Below, in pieces: positions 1 through 5,073 of a stretch of DNA of 7,681 bases (position 1 is the stretch's first letter; each line of letters opens with the position of its first letter). The notes under the pieces were generated by a model. It had not been told where the DNA came from. It did not search any database and was given only the letters and a program-made list of their open reading frames with translations. The translations under genes were made by a program, and so were the position numbers. The stretch is from JBKHDT01 sp046541195 (GTDB taxonomy: Bacteria; Pseudomonadota; Gammaproteobacteria; Halothiobacillales; Halothiobacillaceae). Location: positions 1-7,681 of the forward strand of contig JBKHDT010000084.1 in assembly GCA_046541195.1 (NCBI GenBank). Reading direction: 5' to 3'.

Positions 1-290
1 GCCGGGGCGCAGGGATTGCCGCCACGACCCGCCGGGGCGCAGGGATTGCCGCCACGGCCTGCCGGCGCGCAGGGATTGCCGCCACGACCCGCCGGGGCAC
101 AGGGATTGCCGCCACGACCTGCCGGGGCACAGGGGTTGCCGCCACGGCCTGCCGGGGCGCAGGGATTGCCACCACGACCTGCCGGGGCGCAGGGATTGCC
201 ACCACGACCTGCCGGGGCGCAGGGATTGCCGCCACGAGCTGCCGGGGCGCAGGGATTGCCGCCACGAGCTGCCGGGGCGCAGGGATTGCC
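1..290 (-). repeat. 30-bp tandem repeat array, at least 9 full units plus 20 bp
   Basis: Nine complete 30-bp units begin at 1, 31, 61 and so on to 241, and a tenth is cut after 20 bp at 290. There are no indels between units. Seven columns vary (offsets 6, 9, 15, 21, 27, 28 and 30). Six of these fall on window positions divisible by three, the wobble position of the minus-strand frame; only offset 28 changes a residue (Gly/Ala). The array continues past the left edge, so its full copy number is unknown. It encodes the decapeptide repeat of the secreted cysteine-repeat protein. Confidence 0.98.
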
Positions 291-422
291 CGCCGCCTGT
301 GCCTGCTCAATGGCCGAAAAGGCGGACAACGGGGCAGGCATCGGCGCGGCGCTGGCCGCCGCCACGGCGAGTGCGGGAAGCGAGGCGGCCAGCAGCCGCC
401 GGGAACCGGTATTGGATTTCAT
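1..422 (-). CDS. Secreted cysteine-repeat (NPCAP) protein, C-terminus beyond window edge
   Basis: Reading the minus strand from the ATG at 422 gives 140 residues with no stop before the window edge. Residues 1-25 look like a signal peptide: MKSNTGSRR, a hydrophobic LLAASLPALAVAAASA stretch, then likely cleavage before APMPAP. SRRLLA loosely resembles a Tat motif. A short Ala/Ser/Gln linker follows. From residue 45 a 10-residue unit, GNPCAPA(G/A)RG, repeats in perfect register and puts ten cysteines in the visible part. The start lies 6 nt after the TGA of the upstream YeeE/YedE gene. A GAGGT Shine-Dalgarno within that gene's last codons (433-437) precedes the ATG by 10 nt, so translation is probably coupled. 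I recognise no characterised family. Periplasmic or surface binding of metal or sulfane sulfur through the cysteines is inference from composition and neighbours. Total length and later domains are unknown. Confidence 0.75.
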   Translation of the reverse strand, partial: MKSNTGSRRLLAASLPALAVAAASAAPMPAPLSAFSAIEQAQAAGNPCAPAARGGNPCAPAARGGNPCAPAGRGGNPCAPAGRGGNPCAPAGRGGNPCAPAGRGGNPCAPAGRGGNPCAPAGRGGNPCAPAGRGGNPCAP

Positions 423-428
423 TGTTGT

Positions 429-1121
429 TCAGACCTCGTTTTTCGCTTGTCCGGGATTGACCGGGCTCAGGGGGGACTCGACAGTTGCGCCGGGTTCGTG
501 GCGATCGACGGCAGCACCTGCACCGGCCCGGATCGCCTCGGCAGTCAGCGGGCCCGCGCCGCGTCGTTCAAAGCGGGCGCCCAGCCAGAAGCCGCCAACA
601 GCCATGGCCACGAGACCGACAAGAACCAGCCAGGCAGGCAGACCCAGTAACTGCGGCAGAGTTTGAGCCTCCGGACCGGCGCCAGCACCCAGGATTCCCT
701 GGATCGCCGCCGTGTCGAACACGCTGGCAAATCCGGCGACTCCGATCAGCATGCCGATCATGAACACCAGCGCGTCAAGCCTTCCGGAGAACAGGCCGAC
801 CACCGAAGTGCCCGGACAATAGCCACCGATGGCAAAGCCGGCCCCGATCAGGGCGCCGCCGATCACGATCGCCCAGAAATAGACGGTCGGGACATAGACC
901 GACTGCATGTTCAGGGCCCCGATGCCGGACAACACGGCAAGCCCCACCGCACAGACGATAATGGCCGTGAACATCACCTTGAAGACCGACCAGTCGGTCA
1001 GACGAAACTGCGCCGTCAGCTTGCAGGGACTGCCGAATCCGGCCTGCTCCAGCACATAGCCGAACAGAATCCCGCTGACCAGTCCGGAAGCCATGCCGTA
1101 ATCAAAGAGGGGAAGATTCAT
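429..1121 (-). CDS. YeeE/YedE-family membrane protein, second half-transporter
   Basis: This 230-residue, mostly hydrophobic protein belongs to the YeeE/YedE (DUF395) family. That family includes thiosulfate importers (TsuA) and the PmpA/PmpB pairs found with sulfide-detoxification genes. Family marks are the N-terminal GFGSPCK (Cys33) and GGYCPGTS (Cys102), the latter in a glycine-rich segment. Cys57 lies in a membrane segment. Four or five membrane spans fill residues 8-180. The last 45 residues are hydrophilic, Ala/Glu/Arg rich and longer than I expect for the family. The ATG directly abuts the TAA of the preceding gene, with GGAGGG 8 nt upstream inside that gene's end, so the two halves are probably made in equal amounts and assemble together. 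Sulfur-compound transport is family knowledge; the exact substrate cannot be read from sequence. Confidence 0.9.
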   Translation of the reverse strand: MNLPLFDYGMASGLVSGILFGYVLEQAGFGSPCKLTAQFRLTDWSVFKVMFTAIIVCAVGLAVLSGIGALNMQSVYVPTVYFWAIVIGGALIGAGFAIGGYCPGTSVVGLFSGRLDALVFMIGMLIGVAGFASVFDTAAIQGILGAGAGPEAQTLPQLLGLPAWLVLVGLVAMAVGGFWLGARFERRGAGPLTAEAIRAGAGAAVDRHEPGATVESPLSPVNPGQAKNEV

Positions 1122-1637
1122 TTACCAGGCCCTCCGCATCAGGTAGCCGAGCGCCAGGCCGACCGTGAAGAAGGCAATCAGGAAGAGAAAGCCGGCAACG
1201 GCCAGAGTGGCCGAACCGGACAGCCCCAGCCCGCTGGTGCAACCGGCGGCGAGCCGGGAGCCGAAACCGGCGATCACGCCACCAAGCAGGGCCAGTGCCA
1301 GTCGCGGGGAGAGCCCGATACGGCGAGAGCCGTCAACCTGGACACGAAAACGTCCCGCAGCCGTGGCGGCAGCCAGCGCCCCGATCGCAACGCCAATCAC
1401 CTGCCAGGTGATCCACGAATCCAGGGGATTGGCGCCATCGGCCACCATGCCACCCAGATAGCCAGTGGCCGCGGTGAGTTCGGGGGCCACACTCTGGCCG
1501 ATCCATGCCGTCAGTCGGGTGAAGAGACCGGTCGCGCCCAGCCCGTGGCCGGTAAGCGCGAACACCATCAGCAATACCAGCCCCAGAAGCACCCCGGCCA
1601 GAAGCGGGGACCACAAGGGCCTGATCGTTGAAGACAT
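1122..1637 (-). CDS. YeeE/YedE-family membrane protein, first half-transporter
   Basis: The chosen start at 1637 gives 171 residues (MSSTIRPLWS...) and has AGGAG 9 nt upstream. An in-frame ATG at 1757 would add 40 hydrophilic residues that look like translated promoter DNA, so I reject it. The protein has about four or five membrane spans. Its signature segment is GGVIAGFGSRLAAGCTSGLG, where Cys133 of the GCTSG motif is the conserved family cysteine thought to handle the sulfur substrate in the thiosulfate-transporter branch. It is the first gene of the minus-strand operon and is followed without any gap by the second YeeE/YedE half and then the cysteine-repeat gene. The pair resembles PmpA/PmpB in layout, although both proteins here are longer than the roughly 140 residues I remember for those. 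Membrane import or export of a reduced sulfur species is the likely role. Confidence 0.9.
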   Translation of the reverse strand: MSSTIRPLWSPLLAGVLLGLVLLMVFALTGHGLGATGLFTRLTAWIGQSVAPELTAATGYLGGMVADGANPLDSWITWQVIGVAIGALAAATAAGRFRVQVDGSRRIGLSPRLALALLGGVIAGFGSRLAAGCTSGLGLSGSATLAVAGFLFLIAFFTVGLALGYLMRRAW

Positions 1638-1708
1638 CACACTGCACTCCTGTGTTTTTGCTTGTCGTTTTTTTTGTTGCCCCGGCAAATCGGGTACGCA
1701 GGTTTCAT

Positions 1709-1736
1709 TGCATATTAGGATTTGATGAAACTCCAA
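1709..1736 (-). promoter_or_regulatory. Candidate promoter of the YeeE/YedE operon
   Basis: The AT-rich DNA ahead of the operon holds, on the minus strand, TTGGAG (1736-1731), a 16-nt spacer, and TATGCA (1714-1709). Transcription would begin near 1702, giving a leader of about 65 nt. The same stretch has an imperfect inverted repeat, ATATTAGGA (1712-1720) facing TCCAATAT (1732-1739), which could be an operator. Both boxes are weak matches, so this is a best guess. Confidence 0.3.
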
Positions 1737-1745
1737 TATTGAATC

Positions 1746-1765
1746 TCGATGCAGCATTTCGATGC
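1746..1765. promoter_or_regulatory. Overlapping TCGATGC direct repeats and ATGC/GCAT dyads
   Basis: TCGATGC occurs at 1746-1752 and again at 1759-1765 (13 bp start to start). Between them GATGCAGCAT forms a small inverted repeat. They lie just upstream of the candidate operon promoter, a reasonable place for a regulator to bind. No known operator is matched. Confidence 0.2.
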
Positions 1766-2009
1766 TTTATATTGCTGCTGGTGCAGCACGCCGGCGCGCT
1801 GACCCCGCGCCTCAACCCGCCGGGTGGATTTAACAAGACGCTGCACGGGGCGATCCGTGAATTCTTGTTGCCACGCACGGGCAATGCGCGGCCCCGGCCG
1901 TGCCATTGACTGACTTGCACCATGGCGACAGGGCTTCCCTGCGCTGCCCGTGAAAGGCGGCATTCGCGCAGCCCTTCGTGTACGACCTCCCCGCAAGGAA
2001 GCAGGCGCG
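1766..2009. other. Intergenic stretch between the YeeE/YedE operon promoter and the amtB terminator
   Basis: The whole gap between the first YeeE/YedE gene and amtB spans 1638-2087. Apart from the promoter-like boxes near 1709-1765 and the hairpins at 2010-2071, I see nothing convincing. Open frames here on both strands show neither family resemblance nor a good ribosome-binding site. A short hairpin, CAGGG-CTT-CCCTG near 1926-1940, has no T-run beside it. Confidence 0.5.
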
Positions 2010-2040
2010 AAAAAAAGCCCCGGGCGATTGCCCGGGGCTT
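2010..2040 (-). terminator. Rho-independent terminator of the torF-like/glnK/amtB operon
   Basis: A perfect 11-bp stem (2015-2025 with 2030-2040) closes a 4-nt loop. On the minus strand it is followed by a run of seven T (2016-2010). It lies about 50 nt after the amtB stop, so it ends the nitrogen operon and separates it from the YeeE/YedE operon on the same strand. No T-run follows on the plus strand. Confidence 0.92.
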
Positions 2041-2049
2041 GCTGCATTC

Positions 2050-2071
2050 GCTTCGGGACATTATCCGAAGC
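2050..2071 (-). other. Second hairpin in the amtB 3' untranslated region
   Basis: GCTTCGG (2050-2056) pairs with CCGAAGC (2065-2071) around an 8-nt loop, between the amtB stop and the terminator. It has no T-run of its own. It could stabilise the mRNA end or be a remnant of a 3'-derived small RNA. Confidence 0.5.
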
Positions 2072-2087
2072 ATCCGATGGGGCGCAG

Positions 2088-3332
2088 TTACTTGTTGGTG
2101 AACTCCGGATAGGCCTCCATGCCGCACTCGGCTGCATCCACGCCTTCCTGTTCGTCCTCCTCGTTGATGCGGATACCCATGACCGCCTTGAGGATCAGCC
2201 AGACCACGAAGCTGGCAATGAAGACGAAACCACCGATCAGAAGCAGACCACCGATCTGACCGACGAAGGTCGCGTCCGGGTTCGACAGCAGTACCGCCAT
2301 CACGCCCCAGATGCCCACGACACCGTGTACGGAGATCGCACCGACCGGGTCGTCGATCTTGATCTTGTCAAAGGCAATGATCGAGAACACCACGATCACA
2401 CCACCGATGGCACCGACGATCGTCGCCAGCAGGGCGGACGGGGAAGCCGGGTCTGCGGTGATGGCCACCAGGCCTGCCAGTGCGCCGTTCAGCACCATGG
2501 TCAGGTCAACCTTGCCGAACATGATCTTGGAGGCGATCAGGGCGGCGACCACACCACCGGCCGCGGCGAGGTTGGTGTTCACGAAGACCTGGGCGACCGC
2601 GTTGGCCGAGCCAACATCGGAGACCTTGAGCTCAGACCCGCCGTTGAAGCCGAACCAGCCCATCCACAGGATGAAGGTACCCAGCGTGGCCAGGGGCAGG
2701 TTGGCACCCGGCATGGGGTTGACCTGGCCATCGGGACCATACTTGCCCTTGCGCGCCCCGAGCAGGATGACCGCGGCCAGTGCTGCCATGGCGCCGGTGA
2801 AGTGGACGATGCCGGAACCGGCATAGTCGGAATAGCCGATGTCGGACAGGATACCTCCACCCCAGCTCCAGTAGCCCTGGATCGGGTAGATCAGGCCGGT
2901 GAGCACGACCGCGAAGGCGAGAAAGGCCCAGAGCTTCATGCGCTCTGCCACGGCACCGGAGACGATCGACATGGCGGTGGCCACGAACACGACCTGGAAG
3001 AAGAAATCCGACATGCTCGAGTAGTAGATGTCCCCACCGGAGGCCACGATTTCCTCGACGCTGTTGTCGCCGCCGATGAAGAATGACAGGCCCGGGATCA
3101 GGCTGGAGACCCCGTCGCTGTACATGATGTTGTAGCCGACGAACATGTACATGATACAGGCCACCGAGAACAGCGTGATGTTCTTGGTGAGGATTTCCAC
3201 CGTGCTCTTGCTCCGGACCAGGCCGGCCTCGAGCATCGTGAAGCCCGCCGCCATCCACATCACGAAGGCGCCCGCGATCAGGAAGTAGAAGGTATCGAGC
3301 GCGTAGCCCAGTTCAATTACTTGCGTTTCCAT
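2088..3332 (-). CDS. amtB: Ammonium transporter AmtB
   Basis: This is a 414-residue inner-membrane channel of the Amt/Mep/Rh family that conducts ammonium or ammonia. About eleven membrane spans are visible. Family marks include the first span with AAGFTMLEAGLVRSK (28-42), the Phe-rich SDFFFQVVF stretch (108-116) where the outer Phe gate lies, DYAGSGIVHF (169-178) carrying Asp169 and the first pore His177, and SVHGVVGIWG (334-343) with the second pore His336. The conserved cytoplasmic tail, GIRINEEDEQEGVDAAECG (386-404), is the part that docks GlnK. The start is set by AAGGAGG, which begins at the glnK stop codon 17 nt before the ATG. The two genes are 11 nt apart and certainly cotranscribed. 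Length is normal for bacterial Amt, and no cleavable signal peptide is evident. Nothing appears damaged. Confidence 0.97.
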   Translation of the reverse strand: METQVIELGYALDTFYFLIAGAFVMWMAAGFTMLEAGLVRSKSTVEILTKNITLFSVACIMYMFVGYNIMYSDGVSSLIPGLSFFIGGDNSVEEIVASGGDIYYSSMSDFFFQVVFVATAMSIVSGAVAERMKLWAFLAFAVVLTGLIYPIQGYWSWGGGILSDIGYSDYAGSGIVHFTGAMAALAAVILLGARKGKYGPDGQVNPMPGANLPLATLGTFILWMGWFGFNGGSELKVSDVGSANAVAQVFVNTNLAAAGGVVAALIASKIMFGKVDLTMVLNGALAGLVAITADPASPSALLATIVGAIGGVIVVFSIIAFDKIKIDDPVGAISVHGVVGIWGVMAVLLSNPDATFVGQIGGLLLIGGFVFIASFVVWLILKAVMGIRINEEDEQEGVDAAECGMEAYPEFTNK

Positions 3333-3343
3333 TACAGGCCTCC

Positions 3344-3682
3344 TTACAGGGCATCGCCACCGGTTTCACCGGTGCGAATGCGAATGGCTTCCTCGATCGG
3401 CGAGACAAAGATCTTGCCGTCACCGATCTTGCCGGTACTGGCGGCCTTGGCGATCACGTCCATGACAGACTCGACCAGTCCATCATCGACGACCATCTCC
3501 AGCTTGACCTTCGGCAGAAAGTCGACGACGTACTCCGCACCCCGATACAGTTCGGTGTGCCCCTTCTGGCGACCGAAGCCCTTGACCTCGGTCACGGTAA
3601 TGCCCTTGACCCCGACGCCCGAGAGAGCCTCGCGGACGTCATCGAGCTTGAAGGGCTTGATTATCGCGGTTATCAGTTTCAT
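3344..3682 (-). CDS. glnK: Nitrogen regulatory PII protein GlnK
   Basis: The protein is a complete 112-residue PII, a cytoplasmic trimer that senses ATP/ADP and 2-oxoglutarate, blocks AmtB when nitrogen is plentiful and adjusts the NtrB/NtrC and adenylyltransferase cascade. It shows the standard N-terminus MKLITAIIKPFKLDDVREAL, a T-loop with GHTELYRGAEY in which Tyr51 is the conserved uridylylation site, and the C-terminal signature STGKIGDGKIFV (82-93), which contributes to nucleotide binding. GGGAG sits 6 nt before the ATG. Linkage to amtB is why I call it GlnK rather than GlnB. It lies 40 nt after the torF-like gene, and the spacer contains a 12-bp palindrome, CGGGCTAGCCCG, next to the ribosome-binding site. 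Confidence 0.97.
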   Translation of the reverse strand: MKLITAIIKPFKLDDVREALSGVGVKGITVTEVKGFGRQKGHTELYRGAEYVVDFLPKVKLEMVVDDGLVESVMDVIAKAASTGKIGDGKIFVSPIEEAIRIRTGETGGDAL

Positions 3683-3722
3683 GAAATTCTCCCGGGCTAG
3701 CCCGATTGTTTCGGATCAGCGA

Positions 3723-4415
3723 TCAGAACGAGGCGTTGAGCGAAGCCACAAAACGGGTGTCCTGGTCATCGTCGTCGACACCGATCACGGAGCCGGCCAC
3801 GGACCAGGTATCCGTAATGACGTAATCCATGCCGATTGACCAGTCGGTGTAATCGTTGTCAGGACCAGCACTGACCTTGACCTTCTGATAACCGACACTG
3901 CCGAAGGCAGACAGCTGACCGGTGATCGGTACGCTCGCGCCGAGGTTCAGGTAGTAGGAATTCTTGCCGTCGTCACCGAAGAAGTCGGTCACCGCGTGGT
4001 AGTAGTACAGGCTGAACCATTTCCAGTTGGCTCCCGCGTACAACTCGACGGTGTTCTTGAGGACGCTCTCGCTGGGATACATGTAGTAAATACCACCGAA
4101 GTCGAGATCGAGCTCGTCACCCAAGGTGAGGGCGTAACCGCCGTAGAAATCGATTTCGATGCCCTTGGTATTCACGTCAGCACCCACGCTCGATCCCCAG
4201 ACGCCGGCATACAGGCCGCTGGAATGCGTCAGGTCGGCGCCGCCCTGGATCGCGGGCTTGTTGTCTGTCTGCGTGAAACCGCGGACAAAATAGTCGCTCG
4301 CCAGCGTCATGTTGCCGGTTATCTCGAACTCGGCCATGGCAGGCGCTGTCGCAAGGAAGGAGGCTCCGGCAACGGCGGAGGCAAGGACGGAACGGGTCAG
4401 GATACGCTTGGACAT
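3723..4415 (-). CDS. TorF-family putative outer-membrane porin (TIGR02001/Gcw_chp type)
   Basis: With the start at 4415 the product has 230 residues. MSKRILTRSVLASAVAGASF plus LATAPAMA forms a clear Sec signal peptide, cleaved before EFEITGN. The mature part begins with GNMTLASDYFVRGFTQTD (34-51) and goes on to GLYAGVWGSSV, the hallmark order of the TIGR02001/PF09694 family that NCBI names TorF putative porin. Alternating aromatic and polar strands (ELYAGANWKWFSLYYY) and a C-terminal Phe indicate an outer-membrane beta-barrel. GGAG lies 9 nt before this ATG. Two upstream in-frame ATGs (4442 and 4502) lack good ribosome sites and would bury the signal peptide. It is the first gene of the glnK-amtB operon, so it may help small nitrogen solutes cross the outer membrane under nitrogen starvation. 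That role is inference. Confidence 0.9.
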   Translation of the reverse strand: MSKRILTRSVLASAVAGASFLATAPAMAEFEITGNMTLASDYFVRGFTQTDNKPAIQGGADLTHSSGLYAGVWGSSVGADVNTKGIEIDFYGGYALTLGDELDLDFGGIYYMYPSESVLKNTVELYAGANWKWFSLYYYHAVTDFFGDDGKNSYYLNLGASVPITGQLSAFGSVGYQKVKVSAGPDNDYTDWSIGMDYVITDTWSVAGSVIGVDDDDQDTRFVASLNASF

Positions 4416-4470
4416 GAGGTGTTTCTCCAGATTGTGAGACATGTTTTCCGCTTTTCGCAGCCAATCGGGA

Positions 4471-4486
4471 AACAGAAACCGTGCCA
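4471..4486 (-). promoter_or_regulatory. Sigma-54-like promoter of the torF-like/glnK/amtB operon
   Basis: On the minus strand the 16-mer TGGCACGGTTTCTGTT has a perfect -24 box (TGGCACG). After the correct spacing it reads CTGTT where TTGCW is expected, so the -12 dinucleotide is GT instead of GC. Initiation would fall near 4460, about 45 nt before the torF-like ATG. Three NtrC-like dyads upstream support the assignment. Confidence 0.6.
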
Positions 4487-4517
4487 CATCCACTTGGGTC
4501 ATTTATTTCAACGACAT

Positions 4518-4534
4518 AGCACCAAACTTGCGCC
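4518..4534. promoter_or_regulatory. NtrC-like binding site, promoter-proximal
   Basis: AGCACCAAACTTGCGCC matches 12 of 17 positions of the enteric NtrC site as I remember it (TGCACCAAAATGGTGCA). The dyad core is GCAC-N7-GCGC, one base from the ideal GCAC-N7-GTGC. Its centre is about 66 bp upstream of the predicted start of transcription. Confidence 0.5.
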
Positions 4535-4561
4535 GGATCGCCGGGCCGCGCCCGATCCGCG

Positions 4562-4578
4562 GGCACTTGCTTGGTGCA
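4562..4578. promoter_or_regulatory. NtrC-like binding site, middle, perfect GCAC-N7-GTGC core
   Basis: GGCACTTGCTTGGTGCA carries both NtrC half-sites without mismatch. Its centre lies 44 bp (about four helical turns) from the proximal site and about 110 bp upstream of the predicted start. An overlapping weaker match, TGCACCGCCACGGCGCT, follows at 4575-4591. Confidence 0.6.
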
Positions 4579-4594
4579 CCGCCACGGCGCTCGG

Positions 4595-4611
4595 CGCACC
4601 GACATGATGCA
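4595..4611. promoter_or_regulatory. NtrC-like binding site, distal
   Basis: CGCACCGACATGATGCA matches 13 of 17 positions of the remembered NtrC consensus, with core GCAC-N7-ATGC. Its centre is 33 bp (about three turns) beyond the middle site and about 143 bp upstream of the predicted start. Confidence 0.55.
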
Positions 4612-4684
4612 TCCAGCCGGGATGGCCGTCCGGAACGCAGCCGGCATCGGCAAAGCAGGTCGGCGACCGTTCAGGCATCCCGCG

Positions 4685-4711
4685 CAGGGCATGGAGCTCT
4701 GCCGTGCCCTG
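4685..4711. other. Stable hairpin upstream of the NtrC sites
   Basis: Ten consecutive pairs (one a G.T wobble in the plus-strand RNA) join 4685-4694 and 4702-4711 around a 7-nt loop. No T-run flanks it on either strand, so it is not an intrinsic terminator. Role unknown. Confidence 0.4.
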
Positions 4712-4814
4712 GCGCAAGCCACGAAATCGCACAAGTCGGGCCGGCATGAACACAGAGGCCGGGCGCCTGTCGGCCCCGGCCTTGCTGAAGACCAATCAAT
4801 CCGGGATGGTTCAT

Positions 4815-4824
4815 CCCCCCCCCC
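4815..4824. repeat. C10 homopolymer tract
   Basis: Ten consecutive C are present. The tract lies in apparently non-coding DNA about 400 bp upstream of the torF-like gene. Such tracts can slip during replication, and they are also common sites of sequencing error. Confidence 0.95.
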
Positions 4825-4978
4825 GCGCTGATCCTGGCCGGGTTCGACATCGGCATGCTGCGCCATCAGCCTGCCGGCCCGCTGCCACGGCGGATTTGCC
4901 GGCGCGCGCGCCACCACGCTTCGGTCACGCGCCCGTACCGGGTGCGAGAAGAACGCCCAAACCAAAAGCGCCACGAAC

Positions 4979-5011
4979 AAAAAAACCCCGGCTGTTGCAG
5001 CAGCCGGGGTT
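4979..5011 (-). terminator. Rho-independent terminator with no assigned upstream gene
   Basis: An 11-bp stem pairs 4984-4994 with 5001-5011 around a 6-nt loop. On the minus strand it is followed by seven T (4985-4979). It has the same architecture as the terminator behind amtB. It implies a minus-strand transcript arriving from above 5011, where no clear gene is found. It cannot serve the plus strand, which has no T-run after the stem. Confidence 0.87.
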
Positions 5012-5073
5012 GCGAGGACACGTCATTCCAAGCCTCGTCCCGCCGACCCAGACTCGTCCGCGAGTCGGGCCGG
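4979..5073 (-). ncRNA. Possible 3' end of an undescribed structured small RNA
   Basis: Three stems follow one another on the minus strand. The first, 5043-5073, has the core GACTCG-CGGA-CGAGTC extended by further pairs. The second is a five-pair CGAGG/CCTCG stem between about 5012 and 5039. The third is the terminator hairpin. Three stems ending in a T-run are typical of bacterial small RNAs. The 5' end cannot be placed. The loop contains GGA, the core CsrA/RsmA-binding triplet, but in GC-rich DNA that is weak evidence. Alternatively this is the 3' end of a short or decayed mRNA: an 86-codon frame at 5023-5283 stops 12 nt before the terminator. Confidence 0.28.

Noticed and set aside
1..290. 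CRISPR array
   Set aside because: The 30-bp units are directly adjacent with no unique spacers and are protein-coding in register.
16..666. Plus-strand frame of 216 codons (PPRPAGAQGL repeat) covering the tandem repeats
   Set aside because: It starts at TTG inside the repeat, has no ribosome site and runs antisense into the second YeeE/YedE gene. The minus frame over the same DNA has a signal peptide, a Shine-Dalgarno and operon coupling.
1638..1757. 40-codon N-terminal extension of the first YeeE/YedE protein
   Set aside because: The extension is hydrophilic and unlike the family, overlaps promoter-like AT-rich DNA, and the ATG at 1637 has a strong AGGAG.
1950..3086. Plus-strand frame of 378 codons, and other long frames opposite amtB
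   Set aside because: It is an antisense shadow of amtB, rich in His/Asp/Arg, with no domain and no ribosome site.
4416..4502. 29-codon N-terminal extension of the TorF-like protein
   Set aside because: It would put the signal peptide internally. The ATG at 4415 has GGAG at good spacing, and the extension covers the predicted sigma-54 promoter.
4838..4860. Possible tRNA T-arm (GGTTCGA)
   Set aside because: No acceptor, D or anticodon stems can be built around it on either strand.
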